Shown here piece after piece: positions 9,096 to 17,297 of a DNA stretch of 34,101 bases. A program made the position numbers and the translations under genes. The stretch lies in IMG/VR virus record IMGVR_UViG_3300030061_000362, positions 1 to 34,101 of that record; one strand, 5' to 3'. The notes under the pieces are model-generated. The model saw nothing but the letters and a program-made list of their open reading frames with translations, was not told where the DNA came from and made no database searches. Origin of the DNA: a virus. Every line of letters starts with the position of its first letter. Within the stretch, counting starts at the first letter, position 1.

Positions 9096-10510
9096 TATGC
9101 CGATACACTCCGTTCAAAGTTCTTCATCATATCATACATTTTCTTTACCCCTTGTTCTCTGCTACCGTTCCCTAGACCGCGAACAGCCCTAGAGGTCATT
9201 ACAAACTCTCCGTCGGATAACATAGCGGGTACATCGTCAGACTTTTCTGTGCCCGGACCATTTATTGCACCTGTTTTCCGTGGAAACATCTCTCCACCTT
9301 GAGCCGCGGTCCGCGGTTGTTCTTCCAACATTTTAGCAAACAAATAAGGATCAGGGGTAGGAGCTTGTACGTCCGCTAATGCTGTTCTTTGAGGCGCAAT
9401 GTACTTAGGCAAAGTTCTGTATCTAGTTGGGTATTTATCTACTAGCCCTCTGGAAGTAACGCCTCCATACGCATCAGGAATGGTCTGCTCAGGCGTGTCA
9501 AAAGCTCCTAAGGCTCCTGCGCCGGCTATGGTTAATCCCGCTATAGGAGCATAATCCATTAAACCGGGTTTTAAATCTTTCATAGCCCTGTCAAATGCTT
9601 CAGTGTTTGAAAAACCTGCTTCTATATATTTTTGTTTTTTAACCAAAAAGTCTCCTGAGTTAATGTCAGGTTGAGTTGGTAACAACTTATCTAAAAAACT
9701 ACCTCCAGTTGCTTGGGCTGCTTGAGCAGGCACAGGCACTCTTTCTTGAATTGTTTCGGTAACTGTTCGAGTTGGAGGTAAACCAAAGTTTCTAATATCA
9801 GAAGGGTCATTTGCAACCTGTCTTTGTACATCCCTTGTCTTCATTTCAAAAGCATCCGCGGGAATATTTTGCATGGTAGGTGATCTAAAAGAGGCAGCAA
9901 CATTTTCCCCAAAACTTCCTTCTCCTGTAAAACCTTTATATAACCCCGTACCTAGACCACCAATAGCTGCGCCCTCCAAAGCACCACGAATACCTTTACC
10001 GCCTGCCAATCCTCCAATTCCTCCTGCTATAGCAGATTGCAAAACAGGGCTTAAAGCCTTAAAAACAGGGCCTATGCCCGGTATCATCCCAATCATAGAA
10101 GGTAAAATAAAGCCTGCGACCTTACTAAATATGTTCTTAATCCCCTTAACAAGCCCTTTTAAGAAGAACTCTCTCTGTCCTGTCATAGGATTAATTGAAT
10201 TACCTTCAGAACCAACGACATAATCGCCCATGTTTTCATTAGAGTTTTGAAACTCTTGCGCTAGTTCTTGAGCTAATTTAGGGTTTTTCTCTAAAACCTC
10301 TGGAGATACAATAAGTTCCCCTGTTTTAACGTGAACAAGCTCATTATCACCGTTACGGCCCATATTAGCCATACGGTTTGCTATCTTGCTCATGGAGTTA
10401 ATACCGTCCGCTTTACCAAAGGCTAATACATTATCATCTATCTCATCCATATTAGATGTTAAGAAAGAGGCTAATCCGCCCGTAGGCATTTGTGATAAAT
10501 TTTCCATCAT
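9095..10510 (-). CDS. Putative internal virion protein with hydrophobic Gly-rich core (471 aa)
   Basis: Start is ATG ATG at 10510; no strong Shine-Dalgarno is visible. Residues 1-100 are polar and contain VHVKTGELIVSPEVLEKNP. Residues about 115-190 form a long hydrophobic Gly/Ala/Ile segment (LKGLVKGIKNIFSKVAGFIL, then IAGGIGGLAGG), which could insert in or cross a membrane. The C-terminus carries a motif I recognise from many phage contigs: INGPGTEKSDDVPAMLSDGE followed by FVMTSRAVRGLGNGSREQG and MYDMMKNFE. This domain is usually unannotated. A membrane-active middle together with its position fits an ejection protein. It is not a holin by size or layout. Confidence 0.72.
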   Translation of the reverse strand: MMENLSQMPTGGLASFLTSNMDEIDDNVLAFGKADGINSMSKIANRMANMGRNGDNELVHVKTGELIVSPEVLEKNPKLAQELAQEFQNSNENMGDYVVGSEGNSINPMTGQREFFLKGLVKGIKNIFSKVAGFILPSMIGMIPGIGPVFKALSPVLQSAIAGGIGGLAGGKGIRGALEGAAIGGLGTGLYKGFTGEGSFGENVAASFRSPTMQNIPADAFEMKTRDVQRQVANDPSDIRNFGLPPTRTVTETIQERVPVPAQAAQATGGSFLDKLLPTQPDINSGDFLVKKQKYIEAGFSNTEAFDRAMKDLKPGLMDYAPIAGLTIAGAGALGAFDTPEQTIPDAYGGVTSRGLVDKYPTRYRTLPKYIAPQRTALADVQAPTPDPYLFAKMLEEQPRTAAQGGEMFPRKTGAINGPGTEKSDDVPAMLSDGEFVMTSRAVRGLGNGSREQGVKKMYDMMKNFERSVSA

Positions 10511-10554
10511 TTGTTCTACTTTATCAGAGTTTAAATAAGTTTTCTAGTACGAAT

Positions 10555-10842
10555 TTACGTTGTAACCGTTACAGTCCCTACCGCTGAAGTTCCACTAACT
10601 CCCCGTAAATGAGGACTGTCTAATTGAGATATTTTAACATAGCCTCCATGATTAAATATTGCTCCTGTTTCTAAATTAAAATCATCCGTTTGTAAATTTG
10701 TAAATACAGTAAAAGTATTTCGTCCTTCGCCCGGTACATTAATAGAGTTAACGTACAAAGAAAACGCTCGCACCACTTCATCCATATATTGTCGGGTATA
10801 ATCCCTTGGAGGTGATGGAAAAAAAGGTATTACTTTTGCCAT
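10555..10842 (-). CDS. Small tail-associated protein with VGTVTVTT C-terminus (95 aa)
   Basis: ATG at 10842 overlaps the stop of the gp10-like gene as TAATG. The protein begins MAKVIPFFPSPPRDYTRQYM, a start I recognise from hypothetical proteins beside gp10-like genes in marine phages, and continues as a mostly beta protein. Its last residues, GVSGTSAVGTVTVTT, match the repeat unit of the protein at 15878-16567 and the end of the protein at 18145-18501. The role is unknown. Translational coupling to the tail gene suggests a tail or head-closure component. Confidence 0.75.
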   Translation of the reverse strand: MAKVIPFFPSPPRDYTRQYMDEVVRAFSLYVNSINVPGEGRNTFTVFTNLQTDDFNLETGAIFNHGGYVKISQLDSPHLRGVSGTSAVGTVTVTT

Positions 10843-12752
10843 TATCGCCTACCGTCAGGTCTAATATCAACCCTTGGAGAACCTAATCGCCAACTTATAC
10901 CTGTTTCCGTAGACTCTACCCGTAAAGCAAAACTTCTTCCCCTAATCCTAATAAAAGCGTCATTTGTAAATTGTTCTACAGGAACAGTAGCTGTTTTAGA
11001 TACGTCCGTAGAATCACTTTGTAAATAATTACCACCGGGAAAATTACGAGCTTTTAAAGAAAGTGTTGCTTTCTTACCTATTTCAGAGTTTCTAAAAGTT
11101 AAGTCAGGAATAATTCTATTAATAAAACTAAATTGATCCCCCTCCCCTATATCCATCTGACTTGATTCGATATGAGCCGTAATAGCCGTTACAGGATCTG
11201 TACTGCCGTCATCATCTCCTGTTTCATGGTTATATAAGTAATAATCCGTACTAGCTGAAATCGGTAGCTCATTCACCCCACGGTCTAACCATGCGGTACG
11301 GTTTAATGAACCATAATACCAAATTTTCTGTTGATAGTTAAAAATAACATACTTATCAATTTCATCAGAACTTGCACTTGGATAGAACCACCACACCTCT
11401 GAAAAACTAGAATTAACCCCTGCAAACACCTTTTCCGCTTGTAAGGAGTTAAAATCTGAAAATACAAAATCTCTTAAAGTGCATGGTATTTCTTGTACCG
11501 AACCGCTATAAACATAAAATTCGTTGTTGCCCATCCAAAATACATTATCTTCAATAGCTACCGCACTATTCGGACTTCGGATAGAAATACCCTCTGATAT
11601 TATCGTAATACCAAATGTATCAGGAGGACCAATAAATTGCATGGAGTATGCAGAAGTATCCGTAAAAACTAAAACTTCTCTCTTCGTCTCTATCGCAGTT
11701 ACAATCTTAGAACCACTAGATATCTTTAAATCACCGGCTGTGTTGTCAACAGTAGCTTTCCAATCCAAAGCGTTTCTTTGGTCTGAAAACCTTATTAACA
11801 AAGGATCTTGCGTACCCGGATCATCTTCCGAATCACACCCAAAAGCAATAACGTGTAAATCAACGTCTGAAACTAATACTTTTGTTGCTACAGAAGGTGT
11901 GCTAACCGCTCCTGTTACCAAACTTAAAAGAACCGCTCTGTTTGTAAGACCCCCAGAACTATCGTAGTAAAACAAACCACCGTTATATAGATTTATAATA
12001 AGGTCCTCACCAAAGTTATCGTGCGTCCAAAGCCTTAAAACATCTTGGATTGTAGGGGTCGTTGCACTATTCCATGTACCACGGCTCCATGTACCCGCAT
12101 TCCAACCATCTCCTGTAACAGAGGTATTTAGACCAATACTTATCTGATAGGCTCCTACCGTAGACCCTCCACCGTTTCCCGAATCAGAACTATTAGCAGC
12201 CACCGCCACAGGCGTATAAATTCCGTTGACCGTGATCCGCGATACGGGGTTTACTTCCCGTGCTATAATAGTAAATGTATTTGCGGTAGGAATCGTTGCT
12301 ATCTTATATTCTTGATTAAGAACTTCCGCTGTAATAGTTCCACCTAAAGTAGCGGCACCACTAAAGGTAACAAAATCTCCGACTATAGCTCCGTGAGAAG
12401 CTTCGGTTACAGTAACAATGGAAGATCCGTCAGTTGCGGCAAATGTAACATCCCCTGCGGATGTGGTGGCCCTTAAAGGTGTTATATCGTAATAAGCTCC
12501 ACCGTACTGAACATAGTATTTTTCATTTGTACCCACGCCTAGATAGTTTGCTAAAGATCTAGTCTGCCACGGATGTAAGGCTCTGCTCACGCCTAGAAAA
12601 GAGTTAGGCGTTTTCTTAACCCATCCGCCTATTTTCTCAGGAAACCCGGCTCTAAAACGTACCTTATCACAATCAAACCAACCTCCTTCATTAGAATAAG
12701 ACGTGGTTTCTTTGTTTATCCCCGGTCTAAATTGTAATTTACTTAGGGGCAT
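10842..12752 (-). CDS. P22 gp10-like tail / packaged-DNA stabilisation protein (636 aa)
   Basis: The N-terminus MPLSKLQFRPGINKETTSYS, then EGGWFDCDKVRFRAGFPEKIGGW, is a signature I recognise from phage stabilisation proteins related to P22 gp10, which close the portal vertex and form the lower tail in podoviruses. The body is rich in beta strands and aromatic residues, as expected of the propeller-like gp10/nozzle fold. An insertion at about residues 97-165 (VTVTEASHGAIVGDFVTFSG) looks like an extra beta domain. WNAGTWSRGTWN (about residues 218-229) recurs as WNAGTWN in the protein at 15878-16567. P22 gp10 is about 470 residues, so this is a long version. It sits downstream of two adaptor genes, as expected for head closure. 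Family call from sequence recognition. Confidence 0.8.
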   Translation of the reverse strand: MPLSKLQFRPGINKETTSYSNEGGWFDCDKVRFRAGFPEKIGGWVKKTPNSFLGVSRALHPWQTRSLANYLGVGTNEKYYVQYGGAYYDITPLRATTSAGDVTFAATDGSSIVTVTEASHGAIVGDFVTFSGAATLGGTITAEVLNQEYKIATIPTANTFTIIAREVNPVSRITVNGIYTPVAVAANSSDSGNGGGSTVGAYQISIGLNTSVTGDGWNAGTWSRGTWNSATTPTIQDVLRLWTHDNFGEDLIINLYNGGLFYYDSSGGLTNRAVLLSLVTGAVSTPSVATKVLVSDVDLHVIAFGCDSEDDPGTQDPLLIRFSDQRNALDWKATVDNTAGDLKISSGSKIVTAIETKREVLVFTDTSAYSMQFIGPPDTFGITIISEGISIRSPNSAVAIEDNVFWMGNNEFYVYSGSVQEIPCTLRDFVFSDFNSLQAEKVFAGVNSSFSEVWWFYPSASSDEIDKYVIFNYQQKIWYYGSLNRTAWLDRGVNELPISASTDYYLYNHETGDDDGSTDPVTAITAHIESSQMDIGEGDQFSFINRIIPDLTFRNSEIGKKATLSLKARNFPGGNYLQSDSTDVSKTATVPVEQFTNDAFIRIRGRSFALRVESTETGISWRLGSPRVDIRPDGRR

Positions 12753-12757
12753 TTATT

Positions 12758-12946
12758 TTACATCCTATATAAAATAGCTAACAGTAAAAGAATAATTGAA
12801 GTAGCAGACCCAATTGCCCAAGCTTCAATACGCTTAACACGATTGTACAAGTCTTTAAATTGAATATGAATTTCAGTTTCCAAGGCGACCAAGCGTTTGT
12901 CGATCTCCGATACTTCAACCGAAAGTCCAGATAAATTTTTTGCCAT
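12758..12946 (-). CDS. Small coiled-coil plus membrane-anchor protein, XhlA-like (62 aa)
   Basis: Residues 8-42 form an amphipathic heptad helix (EVSEIDKRLVALETEIHIQF), followed by one C-terminal membrane segment at about 44-61 (WAIGSATSIILLLLAILY). This layout matches the XhlA-type hemolysin/holin-accessory family of phages, where the protein works with a holin in lysis. Here it lies in the tail cluster, far from the holin/endolysin pair at 26592-27499, so a virion or membrane-contact role is also possible. ATG at 12946; the gene lies 5 bases before the gp10-like start. Confidence 0.7.
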   Translation of the reverse strand: MAKNLSGLSVEVSEIDKRLVALETEIHIQFKDLYNRVKRIEAWAIGSATSIILLLLAILYRM

Positions 12947-12953
12947 TATTAAA

Positions 12954-13277
12954 TTACCAAGGGTTTCCTGTTCCTGTCAAAGGAGCTTTAGATACAGCTA
13001 TTTGGTTTGCTATGCCATCTTCAATATTTTTTACAGCGTCAGCACCTAAACTAGCTTTCGCCCAAGCAATGCAATTAGCTTCAGTCACATCTTTGTAAGC
13101 AATGAAAGATCCAGTTGGAACAGGCGTACCAACGCATCCATAGCTACTCCCAGTATGCACAACACCATCAACTGTTTCACTATCACTCGCTCTCCAATGC
13201 AAGCTTGTAATTAAATCATCACCACTATCACTTTTTAATTGTCTATCACAATTCTCTATTTTCCATATCACTGCCAT
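12954..13277 (-). CDS. Small conserved phage protein beside tail fibre (107 aa)
   Basis: Starts MAVIWKIENCDRQLKSDSGD and contains LHWRASDSE, FIAYKDVTE and WAKASLGADAVKNIEDGIAN. I recognise this pattern (WKVE..., HWR.SDSE, then a helical W.K..LG.d.v..IE..IA segment) from a small protein family found directly after phage tail-fibre genes. I believe it is catalogued as DUF7936 but cannot confirm this. Size and position suggest a fibre accessory or chaperone. It has three cysteines and no membrane segment. ATG at 13277, one base after the fibre stop. Confidence 0.72.
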   Translation of the reverse strand: MAVIWKIENCDRQLKSDSGDDLITSLHWRASDSETVDGVVHTGSSYGCVGTPVPTGSFIAYKDVTEANCIAWAKASLGADAVKNIEDGIANQIAVSKAPLTGTGNPW

Positions 13278-13278
13278 T

Positions 13279-15867
13279 TTATTCTCCTTCCAATGCTTTT
13301 ACTTTAGTTTCTAATGTTTCAATCTTGGCTATTGCTTCTTGTAATGCCTTTGTAAGAACGGCTGTAAGTTGCCCATAAGCAATTCCTTTTTGTTCATCTC
13401 CATCTGGATTAACGCCTGTTGAAACAATTTCTGGAACTTGAGTTTCCATTTCTTGTGCAACAAAACCAATTTGCTCTAAATTTGTATCTTTCATTTTATA
13501 TTTGCGTGGCTTTAAAGATTTTACTGTATCAATGCCATACTCAATGTCAGCTATATCTTTTTTAAGGTTTACGTCTGAAGCATCAACAAAAGCCCCACTA
13601 GAATTAATAATACCTTCATTACTACCATTCCAAAATCTTAGATCATTATTAGATTCGTTCCAGTACATACGTCTATACGAACCCGAACTACCACTCTCGC
13701 CTACACCAATTCCATTTGCGTTGACATTTACTGTGCCTCCGAAAGTTAAAGCTGTGCCTAATTGTATAACTCCACTGCTATTGATACTTAATCTTTCTGT
13801 ACCACTGTCTGTTGGATCAGCGGCAGAAGCCCCAGTTTTAAAAACAAAACCACCAGTATCAGCACCAAAGTTCAAACCACTAGCATTACAAGCTATGCCA
13901 GCACTTGCTACACTTGTAGCTGTAATTAATACCGTTCCGCTTGTGCTACCGTCAGCGGCTTCAATCGTTAACCCTGCACTTGGACTAGTTGTGCCAATTC
14001 CCACAAGACCTGCCGATGAGATACGCATTCTTTCTGTGGAATTTGTTCCAAATACTGTCGCTGCGTTTTCATAATTCCAAACGTATGTAATAGCGTTTGT
14101 TGCGTGTTGGAGAAGAAAACCATCTGTTGAACCAGATCCAGAGTTTGTATTTTGCAATCTTAAGTTTGTATTACTTCCACCATTATTTAAAGAAACATCT
14201 CCATTCGACGAGATACGCATTTTTTCTGCTAAAGTTCCTGCACCTCTCGTTCTAAAAGCTATATCGCCATCTTCTGTTCCGTCTGAAACATCTGTTGAAA
14301 TAAAATCTATTGATTGAAATATAATTTCTTCAGAAGCACTATTCTCCCCACTGACATTTATCATGCCAATGTAATCACCATCGGCAGGTGAACCAGAAAG
14401 TTTTTGTAATCTCAAGTTTGCAGGGTTGCCATCAGCATTTGTATTTATTAATCTTGCTGTTACTGAACTTGCTCCAGAATCTGAAACAACGAGTGGATCA
14501 CTTGGACTAGTTGTGCCAATCCCTATATTACCAGCCGATGAGATACGCATTCTTTCTGCACTGTTAGTATTAAAACTTACAGCCTTTGCACCAACCGCTG
14601 TAACTGCAAAAGTATTAACGTCAGGAAGGAATAATTCACCTACTAGCGTTCCATTTTTTTCAAAGTCAAGAATACCACCGTTTGTGGCGTGATTTAGAGT
14701 TAGTGAGGTATAACCAGAATAAACATTAGGCGTTCCACCAATGCCCAAGTTGCCATTGTTATCTAGTGTTGCTTTTAAAGAATTATTCGTATAAAACTCT
14801 ATATTAGCATCTTTTTGTTGATACAAAAAAGCATTTCCTGTTGTATTCCCTGCAAGACCAACAAAAAACTTATCTGTGTTATGGTCATTAGCAAAAGCAA
14901 GTTGAGTGCCTACACCACTACCAGAAGTATGAAAGTCTGCTATAACACTACCACCTGATAACGAACTTTGACCAACTGCAATAGCACCACCAAAATTAGC
15001 ACTAGAATTAAAAGTAGCAGCCCCTGCCTCTGACATATCAAGAGTAAAAGCAGTTATAACAGAATTATCATCTTTACCTTGAAAAACAATGTCAGCATTA
15101 TTATTTGGATTATAGAAATATGCAGTGTTACTACTTTCGTACAGATTTAAAAATGTTGTTCCAGTATCTCTAAACTCAAAGTCACCATCACCAGAATCAA
15201 GTATAATATTATTAGCCACATCTAAAGTAAAATCGCCACTAGATAGATCTATCTCTGTGCCATCAATAGTGATGTTGTCTACAACAACCCCTGCATTGGC
15301 TGTAACTACACCAGCAACCGCTAAAGTAGATGCCATGTCAACAGCACCATCAATGTCTACCACATCAAGATTAGCTGTTCCATCTACATCTAAATCTCCA
15401 GAAATGTTTGCTGCTGCGATTGTCGTAGTTCCTGTAAGATCCAAATCAACTAAAGCGTCAGTAACCGCGGCTCCACTACCTGCTCCATCCAGATAAACCA
15501 TTTTTACAGCACCTGTGCCAATAGTAACATTGGCTCCAGAACCTTGACTAATAATAATACTTTGTGAACCAGAAGTTGCGTTTTCAATTATATGCACACG
15601 ACTAATGGTATTTGGCCCTATTGTTATCGTACAAGTAGAATCTAATGTACCCGTGTACTTAATGTACATAGCCCTAGCTGCGTCTGCCGCTCCGTCAGCA
15701 ACGGTTGAAGTGTGCGTATCCGCATTAGTTGTTATTGCTTCAGTTCCAAAGCTAAGAGCCTCTGCTATTAGCTCCAAATTAGTATTCGTTGTATCTCCCC
15801 ACGTTCCCGATTGTTCCCCTGAACCAATCTCTTCTAATCTTAAATCATTTGTATATACACTTGCCAT
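13279..15867 (-). CDS. Tail fibre with C-terminal S74 self-cleaving chaperone domain (862 aa)
   Basis: N-terminus MASVYTNDLRLEEIGSGEQS, then GTWGDTTNTNLELI, is the virion-attachment start seen in many marine phage fibres. The middle is beta-rich and repetitive, with ERMRISSAGNIGIGTTSPSD and its variants occurring about four times. The last 99 residues form a peptidase S74 intramolecular chaperone domain beginning SDVNLKKDI, with IGFVAQEME and VPEIVS downstream and a terminal coiled coil. In the endosialidase family the dyad is Ser and a Lys five residues later. Here that is S764 and K769, so auto-cleavage between A763 and S764 is predicted after trimer folding. The receptor-binding part presumably lies just before the cleavage site. 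ATG at 15867. Confidence 0.9.
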   Translation of the reverse strand: MASVYTNDLRLEEIGSGEQSGTWGDTTNTNLELIAEALSFGTEAITTNADTHTSTVADGAADAARAMYIKYTGTLDSTCTITIGPNTISRVHIIENATSGSQSIIISQGSGANVTIGTGAVKMVYLDGAGSGAAVTDALVDLDLTGTTTIAAANISGDLDVDGTANLDVVDIDGAVDMASTLAVAGVVTANAGVVVDNITIDGTEIDLSSGDFTLDVANNIILDSGDGDFEFRDTGTTFLNLYESSNTAYFYNPNNNADIVFQGKDDNSVITAFTLDMSEAGAATFNSSANFGGAIAVGQSSLSGGSVIADFHTSGSGVGTQLAFANDHNTDKFFVGLAGNTTGNAFLYQQKDANIEFYTNNSLKATLDNNGNLGIGGTPNVYSGYTSLTLNHATNGGILDFEKNGTLVGELFLPDVNTFAVTAVGAKAVSFNTNSAERMRISSAGNIGIGTTSPSDPLVVSDSGASSVTARLINTNADGNPANLRLQKLSGSPADGDYIGMINVSGENSASEEIIFQSIDFISTDVSDGTEDGDIAFRTRGAGTLAEKMRISSNGDVSLNNGGSNTNLRLQNTNSGSGSTDGFLLQHATNAITYVWNYENAATVFGTNSTERMRISSAGLVGIGTTSPSAGLTIEAADGSTSGTVLITATSVASAGIACNASGLNFGADTGGFVFKTGASAADPTDSGTERLSINSSGVIQLGTALTFGGTVNVNANGIGVGESGSSGSYRRMYWNESNNDLRFWNGSNEGIINSSGAFVDASDVNLKKDIADIEYGIDTVKSLKPRKYKMKDTNLEQIGFVAQEMETQVPEIVSTGVNPDGDEQKGIAYGQLTAVLTKALQEAIAKIETLETKVKALEGE

Positions 15868-15877
15868 TTAATTATCC

Positions 15878-16567
15878 TCACGCTGCTTTATCTATCCAAG
15901 AAGGATCTTGGTTTGGAGTTGTTGTACTGTAACTAGGCGATTGATTAGGCGTAATAGTAGCATAACTTGGCACCTGATTCGGTATTATTTCTCCCCAAGT
16001 CGGTAAAATAGTTTCGGTCACTCTTCCAATAGCCGTGGTTCCTACCACACCTGTAACAGAAACATTCGCTAAACCAGTAATAGTTACAGTGCCTACGGCA
16101 CTCGTCCCTTGTACACCATTTAATGTCTCAAAGGTATTACCTATAGCGGTAGTGCCCGCTACCCCCGTAACAGAAACACTAGCATCTCCTGTAGTGGTGA
16201 CAGAACCAACCGCAGACGTTCCCGCTACACCTGTCTGCGTTTCAAACACATTACCTAAAGCCGTAGTGCCTAACACCCCTGTTGGTGATATATTGGCCTC
16301 ACCCGTTACCGTAGACGAACCAATGGCAGATGTACCCGCGATACCGCTAACAGATACATTAGCCTCCCCCGTAACCGTCGTAGCTCCTACGGCAGATGTA
16401 CCTGCCACGCCCGTAACAGAAACACTAGCATCTCCTGTAACCGTCGTAGCTCCTACCGAACCTGTTGCGGTAACATTGTAAGCAACATTAGTATTCCATG
16501 TCCCTGCGTTCCACGAAGTTAAAGAACTATTCCATCCTTGAAATGCAGCGACATTATTAATCGACAT
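15878..16567 (-). CDS. Repeat-rich beta protein, putative tail/fibre component (229 aa)
   Basis: ATG at 16567 overlaps the upstream stop as TAATG. After an N-terminal WNSSLTSWNAGTWNTN segment, residues 31-188 are tandem repeats of 22 and 16 residues built around G-V-A-G-T-S-A-V-G-x-x-T-V-T-G, sometimes followed by EANVSVS. The C-terminus has three PNQ-x-PSY/W units (IIPNQVPSY, ITPNQSPSY, TPNQDPSW), a tail motif I have seen in other phage structural proteins. The sequence is almost free of charged residues and predicted to be all beta. The gene precedes the S74 fibre by 10 bases, so a fibre or fibre-connector role is likely. No enzyme function is visible. Confidence 0.78.
   Translation of the reverse strand: MSINNVAAFQGWNSSLTSWNAGTWNTNVAYNVTATGSVGATTVTGDASVSVTGVAGTSAVGATTVTGEANVSVSGIAGTSAIGSSTVTGEANISPTGVLGTTALGNVFETQTGVAGTSAVGSVTTTGDASVSVTGVAGTTAIGNTFETLNGVQGTSAVGTVTITGLANVSVTGVVGTTAIGRVTETILPTWGEIIPNQVPSYATITPNQSPSYSTTTPNQDPSWIDKAA
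16004..16477 (-). repeat. Tandem GTSAVG repeat array within coding sequence
   Basis: Residues 53-188 of the 229-aa protein are, in order, units of 22, 22, 16, 22, 16, 22 and 16 residues; a degenerate first copy covers residues 31-52. The long unit carries T-V-T-G-E/D-A-N/S-V-S-V-T/S. The short unit ends F-E-T or T-E-T instead. At the DNA level the copies are similar but not identical, so this is a diversified rather than a recent array. Confidence 0.85.
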
Positions 16568-17004
16568 TAAGCAATCCTTATAATCGCATTACTGGCATCA
16601 GCCGTAGGAAACACAATAGTAAAATCACCACTACTAGCTGCCTTATCCGCACCAAAATCTAAAACCGCTACAGAAGGATCTCCTGTGGCTGTATCATTAA
16701 ATATTAAAGCACCTCTAACACTACTAATCGTAACATTACTGAATACCTCATCTGCAAAATCTACTAAAGCTGTTGTACCACTAGCCGTAGGCGTAACAGG
16801 GTTAAGAGCTTGCCCTTTTGCAGTGTAGTTAGTACCACTTATTTCATTGCTTGAGGTATACGCTGTTGTAGCTGCTGTAAAAGAAGCACTATTGTCATAG
16901 AGTGCTACATTAAACGTGTTTCCTGTAGTTGCTGTAAAATTATGAACACCTTTTAAAAGTTCTGTTTTAAAAGAAGTACACAAAAAATTTCCCGTAAAAG
17001 CCAT
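16567..17004 (-). CDS. Conserved phage virion protein, function unknown (145 aa)
   Basis: N-terminus MAFTGNFLCTSFKTELLKGV, followed by HNF, NVALYDNSASF, GTNYTAKGQALNPV, DFADEVFSNVTISSVRGALI and FNDT. I recognise this set (ELL.G.H.F, ALY, GTGYTA-like, DF..., RGALIYN) from a widespread unannotated structural protein of tailed phages, commonly encoded between adaptor and fibre genes. Predicted all-beta, soluble, no enzyme motif. Start and stop both overlap their neighbours as TAATG, so it is translated with the adaptor and fibre block. Confidence 0.75.
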   Translation of the reverse strand: MAFTGNFLCTSFKTELLKGVHNFTATTGNTFNVALYDNSASFTAATTAYTSSNEISGTNYTAKGQALNPVTPTASGTTALVDFADEVFSNVTISSVRGALIFNDTATGDPSVAVLDFGADKAASSGDFTIVFPTADASNAIIRIA

Positions 17005-17297
17005 TACATTCTCCTTATATATTCTGCTAGTTTTTCATTTCCTGAATCTTTTATCGCATTATATACCGTGGTTCTATCACTCTGAATAGCCTGTACCATA
17101 TAAATTGCAATAATTTTCTCCATTTCTGCACGATACGCATTAGCTTGCTCTCTTATTGCGGGATGCGCAGTTTCAGATACACCAATTATTTTATTAACGC
17201 ATCTTTTCGCTACTTCTTCGGGAGTTTGACCTCTATTATTAGTTGTTTGTATTTCAACCGAAAAATTATTGCTCATCCCTAAAGCTTCTGTAAACAT
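17004..17297 (-). CDS. Small helical phage protein, function unknown (97 aa)
   Basis: ATG at 17297 overlaps the upstream stop as TAATG. A second ATG (MSNNFSVEI) seven codons later is possible, but its ribosome-binding AGGG lies too close, so I keep the first. The core TPEEVAKRCVNKIIGVSETA, then HPAIREQANAYRAEMEKII and QSDRTTVYNAIKDSGNEKLA, matches a recurrent small protein of marine and alphaproteobacterial phages with the ending AEYIRRM. It is almost entirely helix. It may act as a head-tail joining or chaperone factor, given its location between adaptor and beta-rich virion genes. This is inferred. Confidence 0.72.
   Translation of the reverse strand: MFTEALGMSNNFSVEIQTTNNRGQTPEEVAKRCVNKIIGVSETAHPAIREQANAYRAEMEKIIAIYMVQAIQSDRTTVYNAIKDSGNEKLAEYIRRM

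Noticed and set aside
13502-14074. 190-codon plus-strand open frame
   Set aside because: It is antisense to the S74 fibre gene, whose protein and catalytic motifs are clear. No known protein pattern or ribosome site.
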